In this document: one piece after another, positions 34,161 to 44,293 of the stretch
Layout: every line of letters begins with the position of its first letter
Numbering within the stretch: position 1 is the first letter of the stretch
Translations under genes and position numbers: made by a program
Notes under the pieces: model-generated
The model's input: the letters and a program-made list of their open reading frames with translations, nothing else
What the model was told of the DNA's origin: nothing
Databases searched by the model: none
Assembly: GCA_025355665.1 (NCBI GenBank)
Contig: JANXZF010000138.1
Coordinates: 1-64,000, forward strand
Origin: Actinomycetes bacterium
Lineage (GTDB): Bacteria; Actinomycetota; Actinomycetes; Nanopelagicales; Nanopelagicaceae
Length of the DNA: 64,000 nucleotides
Direction of reading: 5' to 3'

Positions 34161-35234
34161 GTGGCTGCAGCAGATAAGTCAGATAAAGCAAACAACGACC
34201 GCACAAAAGCCCTTGATACAGCCCTTGCCCAGATTGAACGTCAATTCGGCAAAGGAGCGGTAATGAAGATGGGGGAACGCGGCAATATTCAAGTCGAAGT
34301 CATCCCTACCGGTTCCATCAGTTTGGACATTGCACTTGGAATCGGCGGACTTCCGCGCGGTCGCGTTGTAGAAATTTACGGACCTGAGTCTTCAGGCAAG
34401 ACAACTTTGGCGTTACATGCAATCGCCAATGCCCAAAAGGCAGGCGGAATCGCTGCTTTTATTGACGCTGAGCACGCCTTTGATGCTGAATACGCTAAGA
34501 AGTTGGGCGTTGATATTGATGCACTTCTCGTTTCTCAACCAGATACTGGTGAACAAGCGCTCGAAATTATGGACATGTTGATTCGCTCTGGTGCACTCGA
34601 CATCGTCGTTGTCGACTCCGTGGCAGCCCTTGTTCCACGAGCCGAAATCGAGGGCGAGATGGGCGATTCTCACATGGGACTTCAAGCCCGCTTGATGTCG
34701 CAGGCTCTTCGAAAGATTACCGGTGCGCTTCACCAGTCCAAGACGACAGCAATTTTCATCAACCAGTTGCGCGAGAAAATCGGTGTTTTCTTTGGTTCAC
34801 CAGAGACAACTACCGGTGGAAAAGCGCTGAAGTTTTACGCCTCTATTCGATTGGATATTCGTCGCATCGAAACTTTGAAGGATGGACAAGAAGCCGTTGG
34901 AAACCGCACGCGGGTCAAGGTTGTTAAGAACAAGATGGCTCCGCCATTCAAGCAAGCCGAATTCGACATACTTTATGGCGTTGGTATTTCGCGTGAAGGT
35001 TCGTTGCTCGATCTAGGAGTTGAGATCGGCATCGTGAAGAAATCTGGATCTTGGTACACCTATGAGGGTGACCAGCTCGGTCAAGGCAAGGAAAATTCAC
35101 GTAATTTCCTTCTCGATAACCCTGACCTATCCAATGACATCGAATCCAAAATCCGTGCGCACTATGCACCGACGCCGATCGATCCTGATCTGGTTGCTGC
35201 TGTTAACGAAGCCACGGCAGAGGTCGATTTCTAA
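34161..35234 (+). CDS. recA: Recombinase A
   Basis: This 357-residue RecA is the strand-exchange ATPase and LexA/SOS co-protease. Walker A is GPESSGKTT near residue 74, Walker B is [20 protein letters not shown] and the ATP/DNA switch is [12 protein letters not shown] polar C-terminal tail follows. No intein interrupts it. GTG 34161 is preferred over TTG 34146, because aaaggaaag lies 3-10 bases upstream. The LexA box at 33997 marks SOS control. recX follows after 6 bases. Confidence 0.98.
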   Translation: MAAADKSDKANNDRTKALDTALAQIERQFGKGAVMKMGERGNIQVEVIPTGSISLDIALGIGGLPRGRVVEIYGPESSGKTTLALHAIANAQKAGGIAAFIDAEHAFDAEYAKKLGVDIDALLVSQPDTGEQALEIMDMLIRSGALDIVVVDSVAALVPRAEIEGEMGDSHMGLQARLMSQALRKITGALHQSKTTAIFINQLREKIGVFFGSPETTTGGKALKFYASIRLDIRRIETLKDGQEAVGNRTRVKVVKNKMAPPFKQAEFDILYGVGISREGSLLDLGVEIGIVKKSGSWYTYEGDQLGQGKENSRNFLLDNPDLSNDIESKIRAHYAPTPIDPDLVAAVNEATAEVDF

Positions 35235-35240
35235 TCTCTC

Positions 35241-35717
35241 ATGCACCTAGATGAAGGTTCTGACCCCTACTCTGCGGCTCAAACGATTGCATTGATTGCA
35301 CTCGCACCTCGAGCCAAGAGTAGGGGTGAACTTTTCGCCCACCTTAAAAAGCGTGGTGTTGCCGAAGATATCGCCAACGCTGTCCTTTATCGCCTTCAAG
35401 AACAGGGTCTTATCAACGACGAAGAGTTTGCGCGAAACTGGAGTGAATCTCGCCAACGGACCAAGAAACTGTCAAAGCGATTCATCGTCAATGAACTAAA
35501 GGCCAAGGGCGTCGATGGTGATGTCATCGAAATCGTCAGTTCTGAAATTGATGAGTCTCGAGAATATGAATTAGCACTCGAACTAGCGCAACGGAAATAT
35601 CGTCCCATTTCGCATCTCGATAAAGACCTAATCCGCCGCCGTGTTCAGGGGGCATTGGCTCGAAGAGGCTTTGATTCAGGCGTTATCAACTCTGTTATGC
35701 GCGATTTGGGGATTTAA
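35241..35717 (+). CDS. recX: Regulatory protein RecX
   Basis: This 158-residue all-helical RecX protein limits RecA filament growth. It has the tandem three-helix RecX repeats: EDIANAVLYRLQEQGLINDE, FARNWSESRQRTKKLSKRF and the later RRRVQGALARRGFDSGVI. It begins 6 bases after recA, consistent with a shared SOS-controlled transcript. Confidence 0.93.
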   Translation: MHLDEGSDPYSAAQTIALIALAPRAKSRGELFAHLKKRGVAEDIANAVLYRLQEQGLINDEEFARNWSESRQRTKKLSKRFIVNELKAKGVDGDVIEIVSSEIDESREYELALELAQRKYRPISHLDKDLIRRRVQGALARRGFDSGVINSVMRDLGI

Positions 35718-35726
35718 CACCTCCAC

Positions 35727-35732
35727 TACAAT
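35727..35732 (+). promoter_or_regulatory. Leaderless -10 element of miaB
   Basis: TACAAT is 6 bases before ATG 35739, in the 21-base recX-miaB gap. It is the closest match to a canonical -10 in this series. Confidence 0.65.
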
Positions 35733-35738
35733 TGCCCA

Positions 35739-37166
35739 ATGGCGCGCACTTATCTGGTTGAGACATACGGCTGCCAGATGAACGTTCACGATTCTGAACG
35801 GATTTCCGGGCTCCTTGATGAAGCCGGCTTCATCCCAGTCGCCCAGGGCGATCAAGCCGATATCGTGGTTTTCAATACCTGCGCCGTTCGCGAAAATGCA
35901 GATAACAAGCTTTACGGAAATTTGAGCTTCCTCGCGCCAATCAAAAGGGCAAACCCACAGATGCAGATCGCCGTAGGTGGGTGTTTGGCCCAGAAGGATC
36001 AAGCAACGATTCTAAAGAAGGCACCGTACGTTGATGTCGTCTTTGGGACACACAACGTAGGCTCACTTCCAGTGCTACTAGAGCGCGCACGCATCGAGGA
36101 AGAATCGCAGATCGAAATTCTCGAATCCCTCGAACACTTTCCCTCAACGTTGCCCGCTCGGCGGTATTCAGCTTTTTCGGCTTGGGTTTCTGTATCGGTT
36201 GGGTGCAATAACACCTGCACCTTCTGCATAGTTCCAACTTTGCGGGGGATCGAAAAAGATAGAGATTCTGCAGACATCATGAGAGAAGTCCGCGCTCTTG
36301 TGGATCAAGGGGTCATAGAAATTACTTTGCTCGGTCAGAATGTCAACGCGTACGGTGTCGATTTCGGAGATCGCCAGGCCTTCGCAAAACTGGTCACCGA
36401 ATGCGGCAAAGTCGACGGGCTCGAAAGAGTACGTTTCATGTCACCTCACCCAAGAGATTTCACGGACGACGTGATCGAGGCGATGGCCCAAAGTTCAAAT
36501 GCGATGCCCCATTTACATATGCCCTTGCAATCGGGATCCAACAAAGTCTTGCAGCAGATGCGAAGGTCCTACAGAACCGATAGATATTTGGGAATTATCG
36601 AGCGTGTTCGAAGTGCCATCTTGCAATCACAAATCACCACCGACATCATTGTCGGTTTTCCGGGCGAGACCGAAGAAGATTTCCAAGCGACTCTGGATCT
36701 CTGCACCCAAGCGCGATTTAGCGCTGCATACACTTACCAATATTCCAAGAGACCTGGAACTCCCGCTGCGACTATGCCAGATCAAGTTCAAGCCGATGTT
36801 GTTGGAGAGAGATACACTCGATTGCACCGCCATCAGGAAGCTATATCGCTTTCGGTAAATAAAGAGGCAATTGGGCAGAGCATGCAAGTTCTCGTCACCG
36901 AACAGGAAGGCAGAAGGGATGCTGAGCGAGGCAGAATGTCAGGACGAACTGAGGATTTTCGGCTCGCACATTTTTCAATTCAGGCCGAGATTAAGCCGCG
37001 CCCTGGCGACGTTGTCACCGTTGAAATAGAAGATGCGGCCCCACACTTCCTCTCGGGCGTTGGAATCAAGATGCGACAAACACGTGGGGGAGACGCCCAC
37101 GAAATTCGCACGGCGGAAAGCAAAGTGGAACCCTTACTACTTGGAATGCCGGCTCTTCGCACATGA
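35739..37166 (+). CDS. miaB: tRNA-2-methylthio-N6-dimethylallyladenosine synthase
   Basis: MiaB is a radical-SAM methylthiotransferase acting on i6A37 of tRNAs, after MiaA. The 475-residue protein has N-terminal cluster cysteines in [22 protein letters not shown] and VGGCLAQK. The radical-SAM motif is [11 protein letters not shown] near residue 153, and a TRAM domain lies near 380-440. Its stop overlaps the miaA start by 4 bases, so the two enzymes of one modification are coupled. Confidence 0.97.
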   Translation: MARTYLVETYGCQMNVHDSERISGLLDEAGFIPVAQGDQADIVVFNTCAVRENADNKLYGNLSFLAPIKRANPQMQIAVGGCLAQKDQATILKKAPYVDVVFGTHNVGSLPVLLERARIEEESQIEILESLEHFPSTLPARRYSAFSAWVSVSVGCNNTCTFCIVPTLRGIEKDRDSADIMREVRALVDQGVIEITLLGQNVNAYGVDFGDRQAFAKLVTECGKVDGLERVRFMSPHPRDFTDDVIEAMAQSSNAMPHLHMPLQSGSNKVLQQMRRSYRTDRYLGIIERVRSAILQSQITTDIIVGFPGETEEDFQATLDLCTQARFSAAYTYQYSKRPGTPAATMPDQVQADVVGERYTRLHRHQEAISLSVNKEAIGQSMQVLVTEQEGRRDAERGRMSGRTEDFRLAHFSIQAEIKPRPGDVVTVEIEDAAPHFLSGVGIKMRQTRGGDAHEIRTAESKVEPLLLGMPALRT

Positions 37167-38071
37167 GTGTTGTGGTTATATGTGGCGCGACTGCGACGGG
37201 CAAGAGTGACCTAGCAGTGGCGTTGGCCAGCGAGATAAATGCCGAGATTATCAATGCCGATTCGATGCAATTGTATAAAGGGATGGACATCGGAACTGCA
37301 AAATTGTCCCTTGAAGAAAGACAGGGTATAGAGCACCACTTGTTAGATGTGCTGGATGTCACGCAAGACGCAAGTGTTGCCTGGTACCAAGAAAGTGCTC
37401 GCGATTTGATTTCCGTCATCGAGGGCCAAGGCAAAAATGTCATTATCGTTGGCGGCACGGGTCTGTACATCAAGGCCATTCTTGATGATTTGAACTTCCC
37501 AGATACCGATCCTGAAGTTAGAACCAAACTCAATGTGATGGCCGAGAAGATTGGCGGTCCCGCCATGCACGGACGTCTCGCCAAACTTGATCCTGGAGCG
37601 GCGTTGGCAATTGATGCGCAGAACATTCGACGCGTAATTCGTGCCCTCGAAGTTATCGAAATAACAGGCAAGCCCTTCACGGCGAATTTGCCACGAAAAG
37701 AGAGCACACGATATCCCGACGCTCGACAATACGGCCTCGTAATGGAGCGGGCTTCGTTGGCAGAGCGAATAGATCAACGTGTCGAAAAGATGTGGGAGCG
37801 AGGTCTCGTTCGTGAAACTGAGAGTCTCATTAGCGCAGGCATCCAGAATGGAAGGACTGCGCAATTGGCTCTTGGTTACGCGCAAGTTTTGAGATACAAA
37901 TCCGGAGCCATTTCCGAAGCAGAGGCCAAGGAAGATACCAAGAGAGCCACGCGGCAATATGCCCGCAGGCAAGAGACTTGGTTTTCGCGTGATAGCCGAA
38001 TTCAGTGGATTTCGCCGACACAGCCTCGTCTTGAGACCATCCGAGAATATTTGACCCACCCGCCAATCTGA
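37163..38071 (+). CDS. miaA: tRNA dimethylallyltransferase
   Basis: MiaA transfers dimethylallyl from DMAPP to A37 of tRNA, making the substrate of MiaB. The 302-residue protein starts with the P-loop [16 protein letters not shown], then [18 protein letters not shown] and [15 protein letters not shown]. It ends in the tRNA-contact region [12 protein letters not shown]. The ATG overlaps the miaB stop. dapF begins 25 bases after. Confidence 0.96.
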   Translation: MSVVVICGATATGKSDLAVALASEINAEIINADSMQLYKGMDIGTAKLSLEERQGIEHHLLDVLDVTQDASVAWYQESARDLISVIEGQGKNVIIVGGTGLYIKAILDDLNFPDTDPEVRTKLNVMAEKIGGPAMHGRLAKLDPGAALAIDAQNIRRVIRALEVIEITGKPFTANLPRKESTRYPDARQYGLVMERASLAERIDQRVEKMWERGLVRETESLISAGIQNGRTAQLALGYAQVLRYKSGAISEAEAKEDTKRATRQYARRQETWFSRDSRIQWISPTQPRLETIREYLTHPPI

Positions 38072-38095
38072 TAAGCGGTTAAACTCAACGCATAT

Positions 38096-38908
38096 ATGAA
38101 TACGACTGCAAAAGTGATGGCGACTTACGGCCACGGCACCGAAAATGATTTCGTCCTAGTTTTTGACCCTGACGACAATATGGCCTTGACCCCTTCCCAA
38201 GTGGCAGCCATTTGCAGCCGAAAAACTGGTATTGGATCAGATGGCTTGATTCGCATAACAAAGGCCGACGGACGTTGGTTCATGGATTACCGCAATGCTG
38301 ACGGGTCCCTTGCAGAGATGTGCGGAAACGGAATACGGGTAATGGCCCGCTATTTGGTTGATAGGGGATTTCAGAAGGAAGGAATCTTCGCAATTGATAC
38401 GCGCGCAGGTTTGAAGCATCTTCGAGTTCCTGCCGTTGGTGATATCACCGTCAATATGGGACAAGTTAGGCAAGAAGAGGATGAGATCACCGTCTCGACA
38501 AATGGATTGAAATGGACCGGATATAACATCGACATGGGTAATCCTCATGCGGTTGTTCTTGTTGCTTCCATGGATGATGTCGGAGATCTGGACCAGGCGC
38601 CTGTAGTTGAGCCCAAAGATGCATACCCGGAAGGCGTGAACGTTGAATTCGTAGAGCTTGGAGAAGACCACGAACTCAAGATGCGGGTTTTTGAAAGAGG
38701 AGTCGGAGAAACTCGTTCATGTGGCACCGGCACATGCGCAGTTGCGTTGGCCGCGAGCATTTTGGTCGGCGCAAAACTTCCAGCGAAATGGGTGATCTAT
38801 CCTCCAGGCGGGCGGCTAGAGGTTGAGATTGATGCTCACTCTAACGCGACGTTAACAGGACCTGCCGTACTGCTCAGCGAACATGACATCTCCTCTTTTG
38901 TGAAGTAG
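38096..38908 (+). CDS. dapF: Diaminopimelate epimerase
   Basis: DapF converts LL- to meso-diaminopimelate for peptidoglycan and lysine. The 270-residue protein has the two catalytic cysteines in the twin halves: SLAEMCGNGIRVMARYL and ETRSCGTGTCAVALAASI. ATG 38096 lacks a ribosome binding site; a TAAACT hexamer at 38080-38085 is 10 bases upstream, a little far for a leaderless start. ATG 38117 would trim seven residues. Confidence 0.95.
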   Translation: MNTTAKVMATYGHGTENDFVLVFDPDDNMALTPSQVAAICSRKTGIGSDGLIRITKADGRWFMDYRNADGSLAEMCGNGIRVMARYLVDRGFQKEGIFAIDTRAGLKHLRVPAVGDITVNMGQVRQEEDEITVSTNGLKWTGYNIDMGNPHAVVLVASMDDVGDLDQAPVVEPKDAYPEGVNVEFVELGEDHELKMRVFERGVGETRSCGTGTCAVALAASILVGAKLPAKWVIYPPGGRLEVEIDAHSNATLTGPAVLLSEHDISSFVK

Positions 38909-38920
38909 TTGGAGGAGCCG

Positions 38921-40366
38921 ATGACTAAGCGAGAACCAGCAGAAGATGAATTCGAAGCCCTGCTTCGTGAGAGTGCGCGAGTTGCCGAGGAATTCGATTC
39001 TGGAGAAGAGGATTCCCAGCCCGAACTAGAACAGCGCCAAGGACTACGAAGAGTCCAAGGCTTCTCAACAGAACTTCAAGATGTTTCATCGGCGGAATAC
39101 CGCCAACTTCAACTCGAGAGAGTCGTACTTGTGGGGGTATGGACCGAAGGCACCTCACAAATGGCGGAGAATTCTCTTGCTGAATTGAAGGCCCTTGCCG
39201 AGACTGCAGGATCTGAAGTTCTTGAAGGGCTAATTCAGCGGCGAGATAAACCAGACCCGTCGACATATATTGGTTCTGGAAAAGTTGAAGAACTTCGCAA
39301 GGTTGTTGTTGCAACTGGAGCCGATACGGTCATTTGCGATGGCGAGCTCTCGCCTTCGCAATTGCGCACCCTTGAAGAGAAAGTGAAGGTGAAAGTCGTT
39401 GATCGGACGGCTTTAATTTTGGATATTTTCGCTCAACATGCAAAAAGTAAAGAAGGAAAAGCCCAAGTAGAGCTTGCCCAGATGTCCTACATGCTTCCAC
39501 GGCTTCGAGGCTGGGGTGGTTCATTGTCGCGACAGGTTGGAGGTCGCGCAGCTGGAGGAGCTGGTATTGGCGGGCGTGGTCCTGGTGAAACCAAGATCGA
39601 AACTGACCGCCGACGTATTCGGGACAAGATGTCGAAATTGAAAGGTGAAATCAAGGAGATGAAGATCTCCCGTGATACTAAGCGACAGGAAAGACGCCGT
39701 CACATGATTCCTTCGGTCGCAATCGCTGGCTACACAAATGCTGGTAAGTCGTCTTTGCTTAATTCCTTGACGAATGCCGGAGTACTTGTCGAGAATGCAC
39801 TTTTTGCAACCTTGGATCCAACAGTTCGGCAGACCCGTACAAGTGACGGACGAATTTACACACTTACGGATACGGTCGGATTCGTAAGGCATTTGCCGCA
39901 CCAACTAATTGATGCATTCAAGTCAACTCTTGAGGAAGTCGAAGATGCCGATCTGATTGTCCACGTTGTTGATGGTTCGCACCCAGATCCGTTTGGACAA
40001 ATTCGCGCAGTACGTGAGGTGATTGCTGAAATCGGTGGTTCAGATATTCCAGAAATTATCGCCATTAATAAAGTTGATGTAGCCGATCCGGCGATCGTGA
40101 TGCAGATACTGCGAACGGAGAAGAATAGTTACGCGTTTTCGGCTAGAACTGGATTCGGAATGGAAGGCCTCTTGTTGGCCATCGAAAAGTCTCTGCCTCA
40201 CCTGATGGTTGAGATCGAGGGGACCGTTCCATACGGGCGGGGCGATCTCATCAGCGCGATTCACCAGAGGGGCGAAATAATCACTGAGGAGTACGTTCCT
40301 GAAGGAACCGCTATTCACGCGCGCGTGGATGCTGCCCTTGCCAAACAAATTCGTGAGGCAATGTAG
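38921..40366 (+). CDS. hflX: GTPase HflX
   Basis: This 481-residue ribosome-associated GTPase rescues or splits stalled ribosomes. It has an N-terminal HflX domain (about 60-230, with PSTYIGSGKVEEL and the glycine-rich GGRAAGGAGIGGRGPGETKI) and a G domain with G1 GYTNAGKSS near 268 and G3 DTVGFVRHLP. G4 is NKVD. The ATG at 38921 has ggaggag 5-6 bases upstream; the TTG at 38909 is inside that site. In many Actinobacteria lexA follows; here a secreted protein gene does. Confidence 0.95.
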   Translation: MTKREPAEDEFEALLRESARVAEEFDSGEEDSQPELEQRQGLRRVQGFSTELQDVSSAEYRQLQLERVVLVGVWTEGTSQMAENSLAELKALAETAGSEVLEGLIQRRDKPDPSTYIGSGKVEELRKVVVATGADTVICDGELSPSQLRTLEEKVKVKVVDRTALILDIFAQHAKSKEGKAQVELAQMSYMLPRLRGWGGSLSRQVGGRAAGGAGIGGRGPGETKIETDRRRIRDKMSKLKGEIKEMKISRDTKRQERRRHMIPSVAIAGYTNAGKSSLLNSLTNAGVLVENALFATLDPTVRQTRTSDGRIYTLTDTVGFVRHLPHQLIDAFKSTLEEVEDADLIVHVVDGSHPDPFGQIRAVREVIAEIGGSDIPEIIAINKVDVADPAIVMQILRTEKNSYAFSARTGFGMEGLLLAIEKSLPHLMVEIEGTVPYGRGDLISAIHQRGEIITEEYVPEGTAIHARVDAALAKQIREAM

Positions 40367-40408
40367 TTCTCGATTGAACGCGGAAGCCTGCTATCTCGTT
40401 TAGACAGC

Positions 40409-40912
40409 ATGAACGCAAAACGAATGATCAAGGCATTCTTGCCTTTACTGATCACCGCGGTGCTCGCAAGCGCCACGGGTGCATATGCCGCAAATGTTGT
40501 TGCCAAGGTTGGGTCATCCTCCTTGGGAAATATCGTCGTGAACGGCAAAGGAATGACGGCGTATTTCTTTGATCTGGACAAAGCCAACTCAGGCGTGAGC
40601 GCTTGCTCAGGATCATGCGCCGCTTATTGGCCAGCGATCACATCAACTGGCGTCAAACCCAATGTATCCGGCATTTCCGGAGCGGTCGGAACCATCGCGA
40701 TCAAGGGTGGCAAACATCAAGTGACCATCTCCGGTAGGCCGATCTACACCTATGCTCCTGACAAGGCCCCAGGACAGGTCAAAGGACAGGGAGTACAGGG
40801 TGTCTGGTACGTCATATCACCGACCGGCAAGGAGATAAAAGTCCTCACATTGGCTTCGAAATCGACTCCCAAGCCCTCGCCCACGAAGGCCTACCCGAAG
40901 TCGGGATACTAA
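40409..40912 (+). CDS. Secreted repeat protein (COG4315-like)
   Basis: This 167-residue exported protein has a signal peptide ending near residue 28 (Ala-Tyr-Ala). Two copies of the Lipoprotein_15 'secreted repeat' follow: MTAYFFDLDKANSGVSACSG with SCAAYWPAI, then a second shorter unit RPIYTYAPDKAPGQVKGQG with VWYVISPTG. The tail is Lys/Pro/Ser-rich. There is no lipobox despite the family often being lipidated. Function is unknown. A weak AAAAAGCC/GGCCTTTT inverted repeat follows (40914-40937), a possible terminator. The rest of the 186-base gap to 41098 shows nothing clear. Confidence 0.85.
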   Translation: MNAKRMIKAFLPLLITAVLASATGAYAANVVAKVGSSSLGNIVVNGKGMTAYFFDLDKANSGVSACSGSCAAYWPAITSTGVKPNVSGISGAVGTIAIKGGKHQVTISGRPIYTYAPDKAPGQVKGQGVQGVWYVISPTGKEIKVLTLASKSTPKPSPTKAYPKSGY

Positions 40913-41098
40913 AAAAGCCCGCACATTGGCCTTTTGTCGATCTTCCCCCTATCTTTGCGCAGGTTGAGACCAATGTCCCAAGGAATATTTACGACACGCC
41001 GAGGGTTGTACCACGCGATTGGTGTTAAATGCGCGAATATGCGCGCGCTGCGGTAATTCGCCCTGGCGAGTTTCTACAAAGTGAGAGCGAGGGAAGTA

Positions 41099-41395
41099 GT
41101 GGCTACTGACTACGACACCCCCAGAAAAACCGATGAAGAACTCCATGAGGAATCTCTTGAGGAGTTAAAAGCTCGGCGAGTTGATGCTCAATCCGGTCAG
41201 GTTGATGTGGATGAGGCCGAAGCGGCCGAAACTCTTGAACTTCCGGGTGCAGATCTCTCTGGCGAAGAGCTTTCGGTTCGCGTTGTTCCAAAGCAGGTCG
41301 ACGAGTTCGCATGCTCGCGCTGCTTCTTGGTCCATCACATCACCCAACTTGCAAAAGGCGAAGGCGCGTCCGCTGTATGTAAAGAGTGCGCCTAA
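41099..41395 (+). CDS. DUF4193 zinc-ribbon-like protein
   Basis: This 98-residue actinobacterial protein begins VATDYDTPRKTDEELHEE, the DUF4193 N-terminus. It has an acidic middle and two cysteine pairs near the C-terminus (CSRCFLVHH and CKECA) that could bind zinc. Function is unknown; relatives sit near dut, DUF3093 and sigma-factor genes in mycobacteria. I chose GTG 41099 (gaggga about 5 bases upstream) over an upstream ATG 41081. Its end overlaps the convergent DUF3093 gene by 4 bases. Confidence 0.9.
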   Translation: MATDYDTPRKTDEELHEESLEELKARRVDAQSGQVDVDEAEAAETLELPGADLSGEELSVRVVPKQVDEFACSRCFLVHHITQLAKGEGASAVCKECA

Positions 41396-41853
41396 CTTCT
41401 AGGGGTTAATGCCTCTACTAGACCTTTAGCCTTTTTCGAACTGACCAACCAATACGGCGTCGGATCTCGATCATCCGTGACCTCGATTTTCACTCCGCGG
41501 GGTTGCCAGAAGCGAAGTGCCAGATACGCGGCTGGATCGGCATCGCGCCCTCTGGTCAATCGCATTCGCTCAACGTCTAAAGCCGTAGCCTGGCCAAGGT
41601 ATGCGCGTTGAATATGCGCTCGTCCAACCCTCAGATCTTTCTGGGTTATTTCAATCCGAAGGAGCATCGCGTTATTGATGACCGGCAATGCAATCAACGA
41701 AAGTATCAAGGTAATAAGGCCTGCAGGATTGTCCAAGGCCGCCCACATTGATAAAGCCACAGATCCAAGTAGGAAGAATATGAATGCGAGAAGCCAGAGC
41801 GGGGGCCTGACCGTCTCTGAAAAGATGATTTTCTCGTCGCTCCCAGCGTCCAT
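41392..41853 (-). CDS. DUF3093 membrane protein
   Basis: This 153-residue protein has two adjacent membrane helices (about residues 18-65) and a soluble C-terminal domain with RLTRGRDADPAAYLALRFW and a VKIEVTDDRDPTPYWLVS strand region, as in actinobacterial DUF3093. Function is unknown. It is divergent from the thioesterase with only 39 bases between start codons; TAGCGT lies 7 bases before its ATG. Confidence 0.88.
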   Translation of the reverse strand: MDAGSDEKIIFSETVRPPLWLLAFIFFLLGSVALSMWAALDNPAGLITLILSLIALPVINNAMLLRIEITQKDLRVGRAHIQRAYLGQATALDVERMRLTRGRDADPAAYLALRFWQPRGVKIEVTDDRDPTPYWLVSSKKAKGLVEALTPRS

Positions 41854-41860
41854 GGGCCTG

Positions 41861-41866
41861 ACGCTA
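41861..41866 (-). promoter_or_regulatory. Leaderless -10 element of the DUF3093 gene
   Basis: Minus-strand TAGCGT, 7 bases before ATG 41853. Only 13 bases separate it from the opposing thioesterase -10. Confidence 0.55.
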
Positions 41867-41879
41867 TCGGATTTTCAAG

Positions 41880-41885
41880 TAACCT
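41880..41885 (+). promoter_or_regulatory. Leaderless -10 element of the thioesterase gene
   Basis: TAACCT, 7 bases before ATG 41893. Confidence 0.55.
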
Positions 41886-41892
41886 TGAGCGT

Positions 41893-42477
41893 ATGAGCAG
41901 GATTGCAAGCACTACTCCACCTGAAGGCGCCATAATCCCGGCTCGACATCCAAAGGCTCCGGCGATCGGCTCAAAGATCCCCTCACACTTTGGTCATTGC
42001 TTCGGTTGCGGGGAATTGCACCCGACCGGACTCCACTTGATTGCCCATGCTGGGCAGGCTGCCAACCTCACGGCCGAGTTCACTGTCACTGAAAATCATC
42101 AGGGCGCACCAGGGCTTGCCCACGGTGGATTGCTTTCATTGGCTTTTGACGAGGCTCTTGGAAAACTCATGTGGTTACTTCGATCACCAGCAGTGACGGC
42201 AAGACTCGAAACTGACTTTCTCCTCCCGGTACCCATCGGCACGACCCTTCACATAACAGCGGAAATCACCGGGCAGGTCAACCGCAAGGTCTACTGCAGT
42301 GCGGTAGGTCGGATCAATGCTCCCGATGGGCCGATGGCCGTCAAAGCGTCAGCTCTTTACGTCATCGTGACCATGAATCACTTCATAAATAATGCGCCCA
42401 AAGAGTATTTGGATTACGTCTCCAAGCATCCAGAAATACTCGCCTTTGCAGATCCCGACTTCGAAATAAATCCTTAA
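41893..42477 (+). CDS. PaaI/YigI-type hotdog thioesterase
   Basis: This 194-residue single-hotdog-fold protein has FGCGELHPTGLHL, typical of actinobacterial PaaI-like thioesterases, and the 4HBT motif HGGLLSLAFDEALG near residue 75. It probably hydrolyses an acyl-CoA, substrate unknown. Its TAA overlaps the dut ATG (taATG), so they are coupled. Confidence 0.85.
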   Translation: MSRIASTTPPEGAIIPARHPKAPAIGSKIPSHFGHCFGCGELHPTGLHLIAHAGQAANLTAEFTVTENHQGAPGLAHGGLLSLAFDEALGKLMWLLRSPAVTARLETDFLLPVPIGTTLHITAEITGQVNRKVYCSAVGRINAPDGPMAVKASALYVIVTMNHFINNAPKEYLDYVSKHPEILAFADPDFEINP

Positions 42478-42914
42478 TGGTCGACGTGTTGATCAAGCGT
42501 TTGGATGAGGGTGTTCCACTTCCAACTTACGCAAAAGGCGGCGATGCGGGGGCAGATCTTGTAGCGCGCATTGATGTCAGTCTTGCTCCGGGGGAGCGCA
42601 CATTGATCCCCACCGGAATCGCGATTGCACTTCCTGATGGTTATGCAGCGTTTGTTCACCCTCGTTCGGGGCTTGCTATCAAACACGGAGTGTCAATGGT
42701 CAATGCGCCAGGAACGGTAGATGCTGGGTATAGAGGAGAACTCCAAGTAATTTTGATTAACCATGATCCAAGCCAGACCGTTCATTTTTCGCGTGGAGAT
42801 CGAATTGCACAGTTGGTCATTCAGAAAGTGGAGCATGCCAACTTTGTTGAAGTCTCCGAACTACCGGGTTCGGGGCGGGGCACCAATGGATTTGGATCGA
42901 CAGGGAGAGCATGA
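42477..42914 (+). CDS. dut: dUTP diphosphatase
   Basis: This 145-residue trimeric dUTPase hydrolyses dUTP to dUMP, feeding ThyX and keeping uracil out of DNA. All five motifs are visible: AGADLVARID, PRSGLAIKHG, GTVDAGYRGEL, RGDRIAQLVI and the C-terminal arm GSGRGTNGFGSTG. Start ATG 42477; it overlaps the DUF3159 gene by 4 bases. Confidence 0.97.
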   Translation: MVDVLIKRLDEGVPLPTYAKGGDAGADLVARIDVSLAPGERTLIPTGIAIALPDGYAAFVHPRSGLAIKHGVSMVNAPGTVDAGYRGELQVILINHDPSQTVHFSRGDRIAQLVIQKVEHANFVEVSELPGSGRGTNGFGSTGRA

Positions 42915-43537
42915 TGGAAAGCGATAAGACCACCATAATCAACGCGCTTGGAGGCACGCGTGGATTGCTGGATTCTGGCCTTCCGTCGCTCATCTTTTTG
43001 ATCGCGTACAACATTGGTCATGGACTTAAAGATGCCGCTATTGCCGCAATTATCGCATCGGCCGTCTTAACGCTTATTCGTCTAATCCGACGTGACACAC
43101 TTCAACATGTTGTATCTGGCTTTGTTGGCGTTGCTTTCTGCTCTCTCTTGGCTCGTAAGACTGGCCATGCGGTGGATTTCTATTTGCCAGGTTTGATCAT
43201 CAATGTTGTTTATGGTGCCGTCTATGCCACATTTAACATCATCGGATTGCCTATTCTCGGCCTTCTGTTAGGCCCCATCCTCGGCGAAAATCTTGCTTGG
43301 AGAAAGGTCCCCGAACGAAAGCGCGCATATATTCGCGCTGGCTGGTTGTGGGTTGCGATGTTTGTTTCTCGATTGATAGTTCAATATCCGTTGTACCGAA
43401 GCGGCAACTTAAATGCATTGGGAACTGCGCGACTTGTAATGGGCTATCCGTTATTCCTTCTTGCCGCGTGGGGCTCTTGGGTCGTCTTGCGTGCTGTGCC
43501 TAGCGTCAAGCCGGAAGTAAAGACAGAAGAAGTTTGA
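42911..43537 (+). CDS. DUF3159 membrane protein
   Basis: This 208-residue, roughly five-helix membrane protein of the actinobacterial DUF3159 family is usually found by dut. It shows GGTRGLLDSGLPSLIFLIAY, VSGFVGVAFCSLLARKTG and GLLLGPILGENLAWRKV. Function is unknown. ATG 42911 overlaps the dut stop, and the next gene overlaps its end by 4 bases. Confidence 0.9.
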   Translation: MMESDKTTIINALGGTRGLLDSGLPSLIFLIAYNIGHGLKDAAIAAIIASAVLTLIRLIRRDTLQHVVSGFVGVAFCSLLARKTGHAVDFYLPGLIINVVYGAVYATFNIIGLPILGLLLGPILGENLAWRKVPERKRAYIRAGWLWVAMFVSRLIVQYPLYRSGNLNALGTARLVMGYPLFLLAAWGSWVVLRAVPSVKPEVKTEEV

Positions 43538-44283
43538 AGTTTCCGCCACAGCATGGTGCGTGGGCATTCCTTATCGTCCCCGCTGCGATGGTCGCATTTC
43601 TTGGCGCGGGAAATCTTGTAGGTCTGATCTTCTTTCTTACATGGGTGAGCGGATATCCAGTTTCTTATTTCATCGGGCGCGCGATCGTGGCCAGAGTCAG
43701 ACGGGGATCTTGGACGGCCAAAGCGAAGGGCGAATTGCGCTGGGCGCTTCCTTGGGTGGCGTTCTGCGTTGTCGGGGGATCGATACTCGTAGCATCTCGA
43801 CCGTGGTTGCTCCTCTACGGGATCGTGCTTGTTGGACTCTGGTCGATAAGCGTCTATTTATCTTGGGCTGGACGCGAGAGAGGGATTACTAACGATTTAT
43901 TGCTTATAGGGCTCGCTTCCATCGAACCTATTTTGATGTTCCAAGTTGTGAAAAATCATGCGACTATTTCGGGGATTCCGCATTCGATCTGGATGGCAGC
44001 GTTTCTCAGTTTGCTCTTTTTCTCGGGATCTGTCTTGCACGTGAAATCACTCATCCGCGAGGTTAAAAATCGTAAGTGGCATTATGCGAGTCTAATATTT
44101 CATGTTTTTGCTTTTATGATAATTTTGATATTTCTGAACCCTTGGTATCTCTCGATCGCCTTTATGCTGGCTTTGTTGCGAGCCATTCTTCTAAAGCCGG
44201 GTCATCGACCCGGAGTACTAGGAGCTGTAGAGGCTATGGTGGCCACATTCCTCATCTCTTGCGTGGTGTATGCGTTCGGATAA
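43534..44283 (+). CDS. YwiC-like integral membrane protein
   Basis: This 249-residue protein has about seven helices and the YwiC-like signature KFPPQHGAWAFLIVPAAM at its start. The TTG start (TTGA) overlaps the DUF3159 stop. A ubiquinone- or menaquinone-prenyltransferase-like fold has been suggested for such families, but no catalytic aspartate motif is convincing here. Function is unknown. It converges on the TrkA gene pair 10 bases away. Confidence 0.85.
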   Translation: MKFPPQHGAWAFLIVPAAMVAFLGAGNLVGLIFFLTWVSGYPVSYFIGRAIVARVRRGSWTAKAKGELRWALPWVAFCVVGGSILVASRPWLLLYGIVLVGLWSISVYLSWAGRERGITNDLLLIGLASIEPILMFQVVKNHATISGIPHSIWMAAFLSLLFFSGSVLHVKSLIREVKNRKWHYASLIFHVFAFMIILIFLNPWYLSIAFMLALLRAILLKPGHRPGVLGAVEAMVATFLISCVVYAFG

Positions 44284-44293
44284 TAAAAAGGGA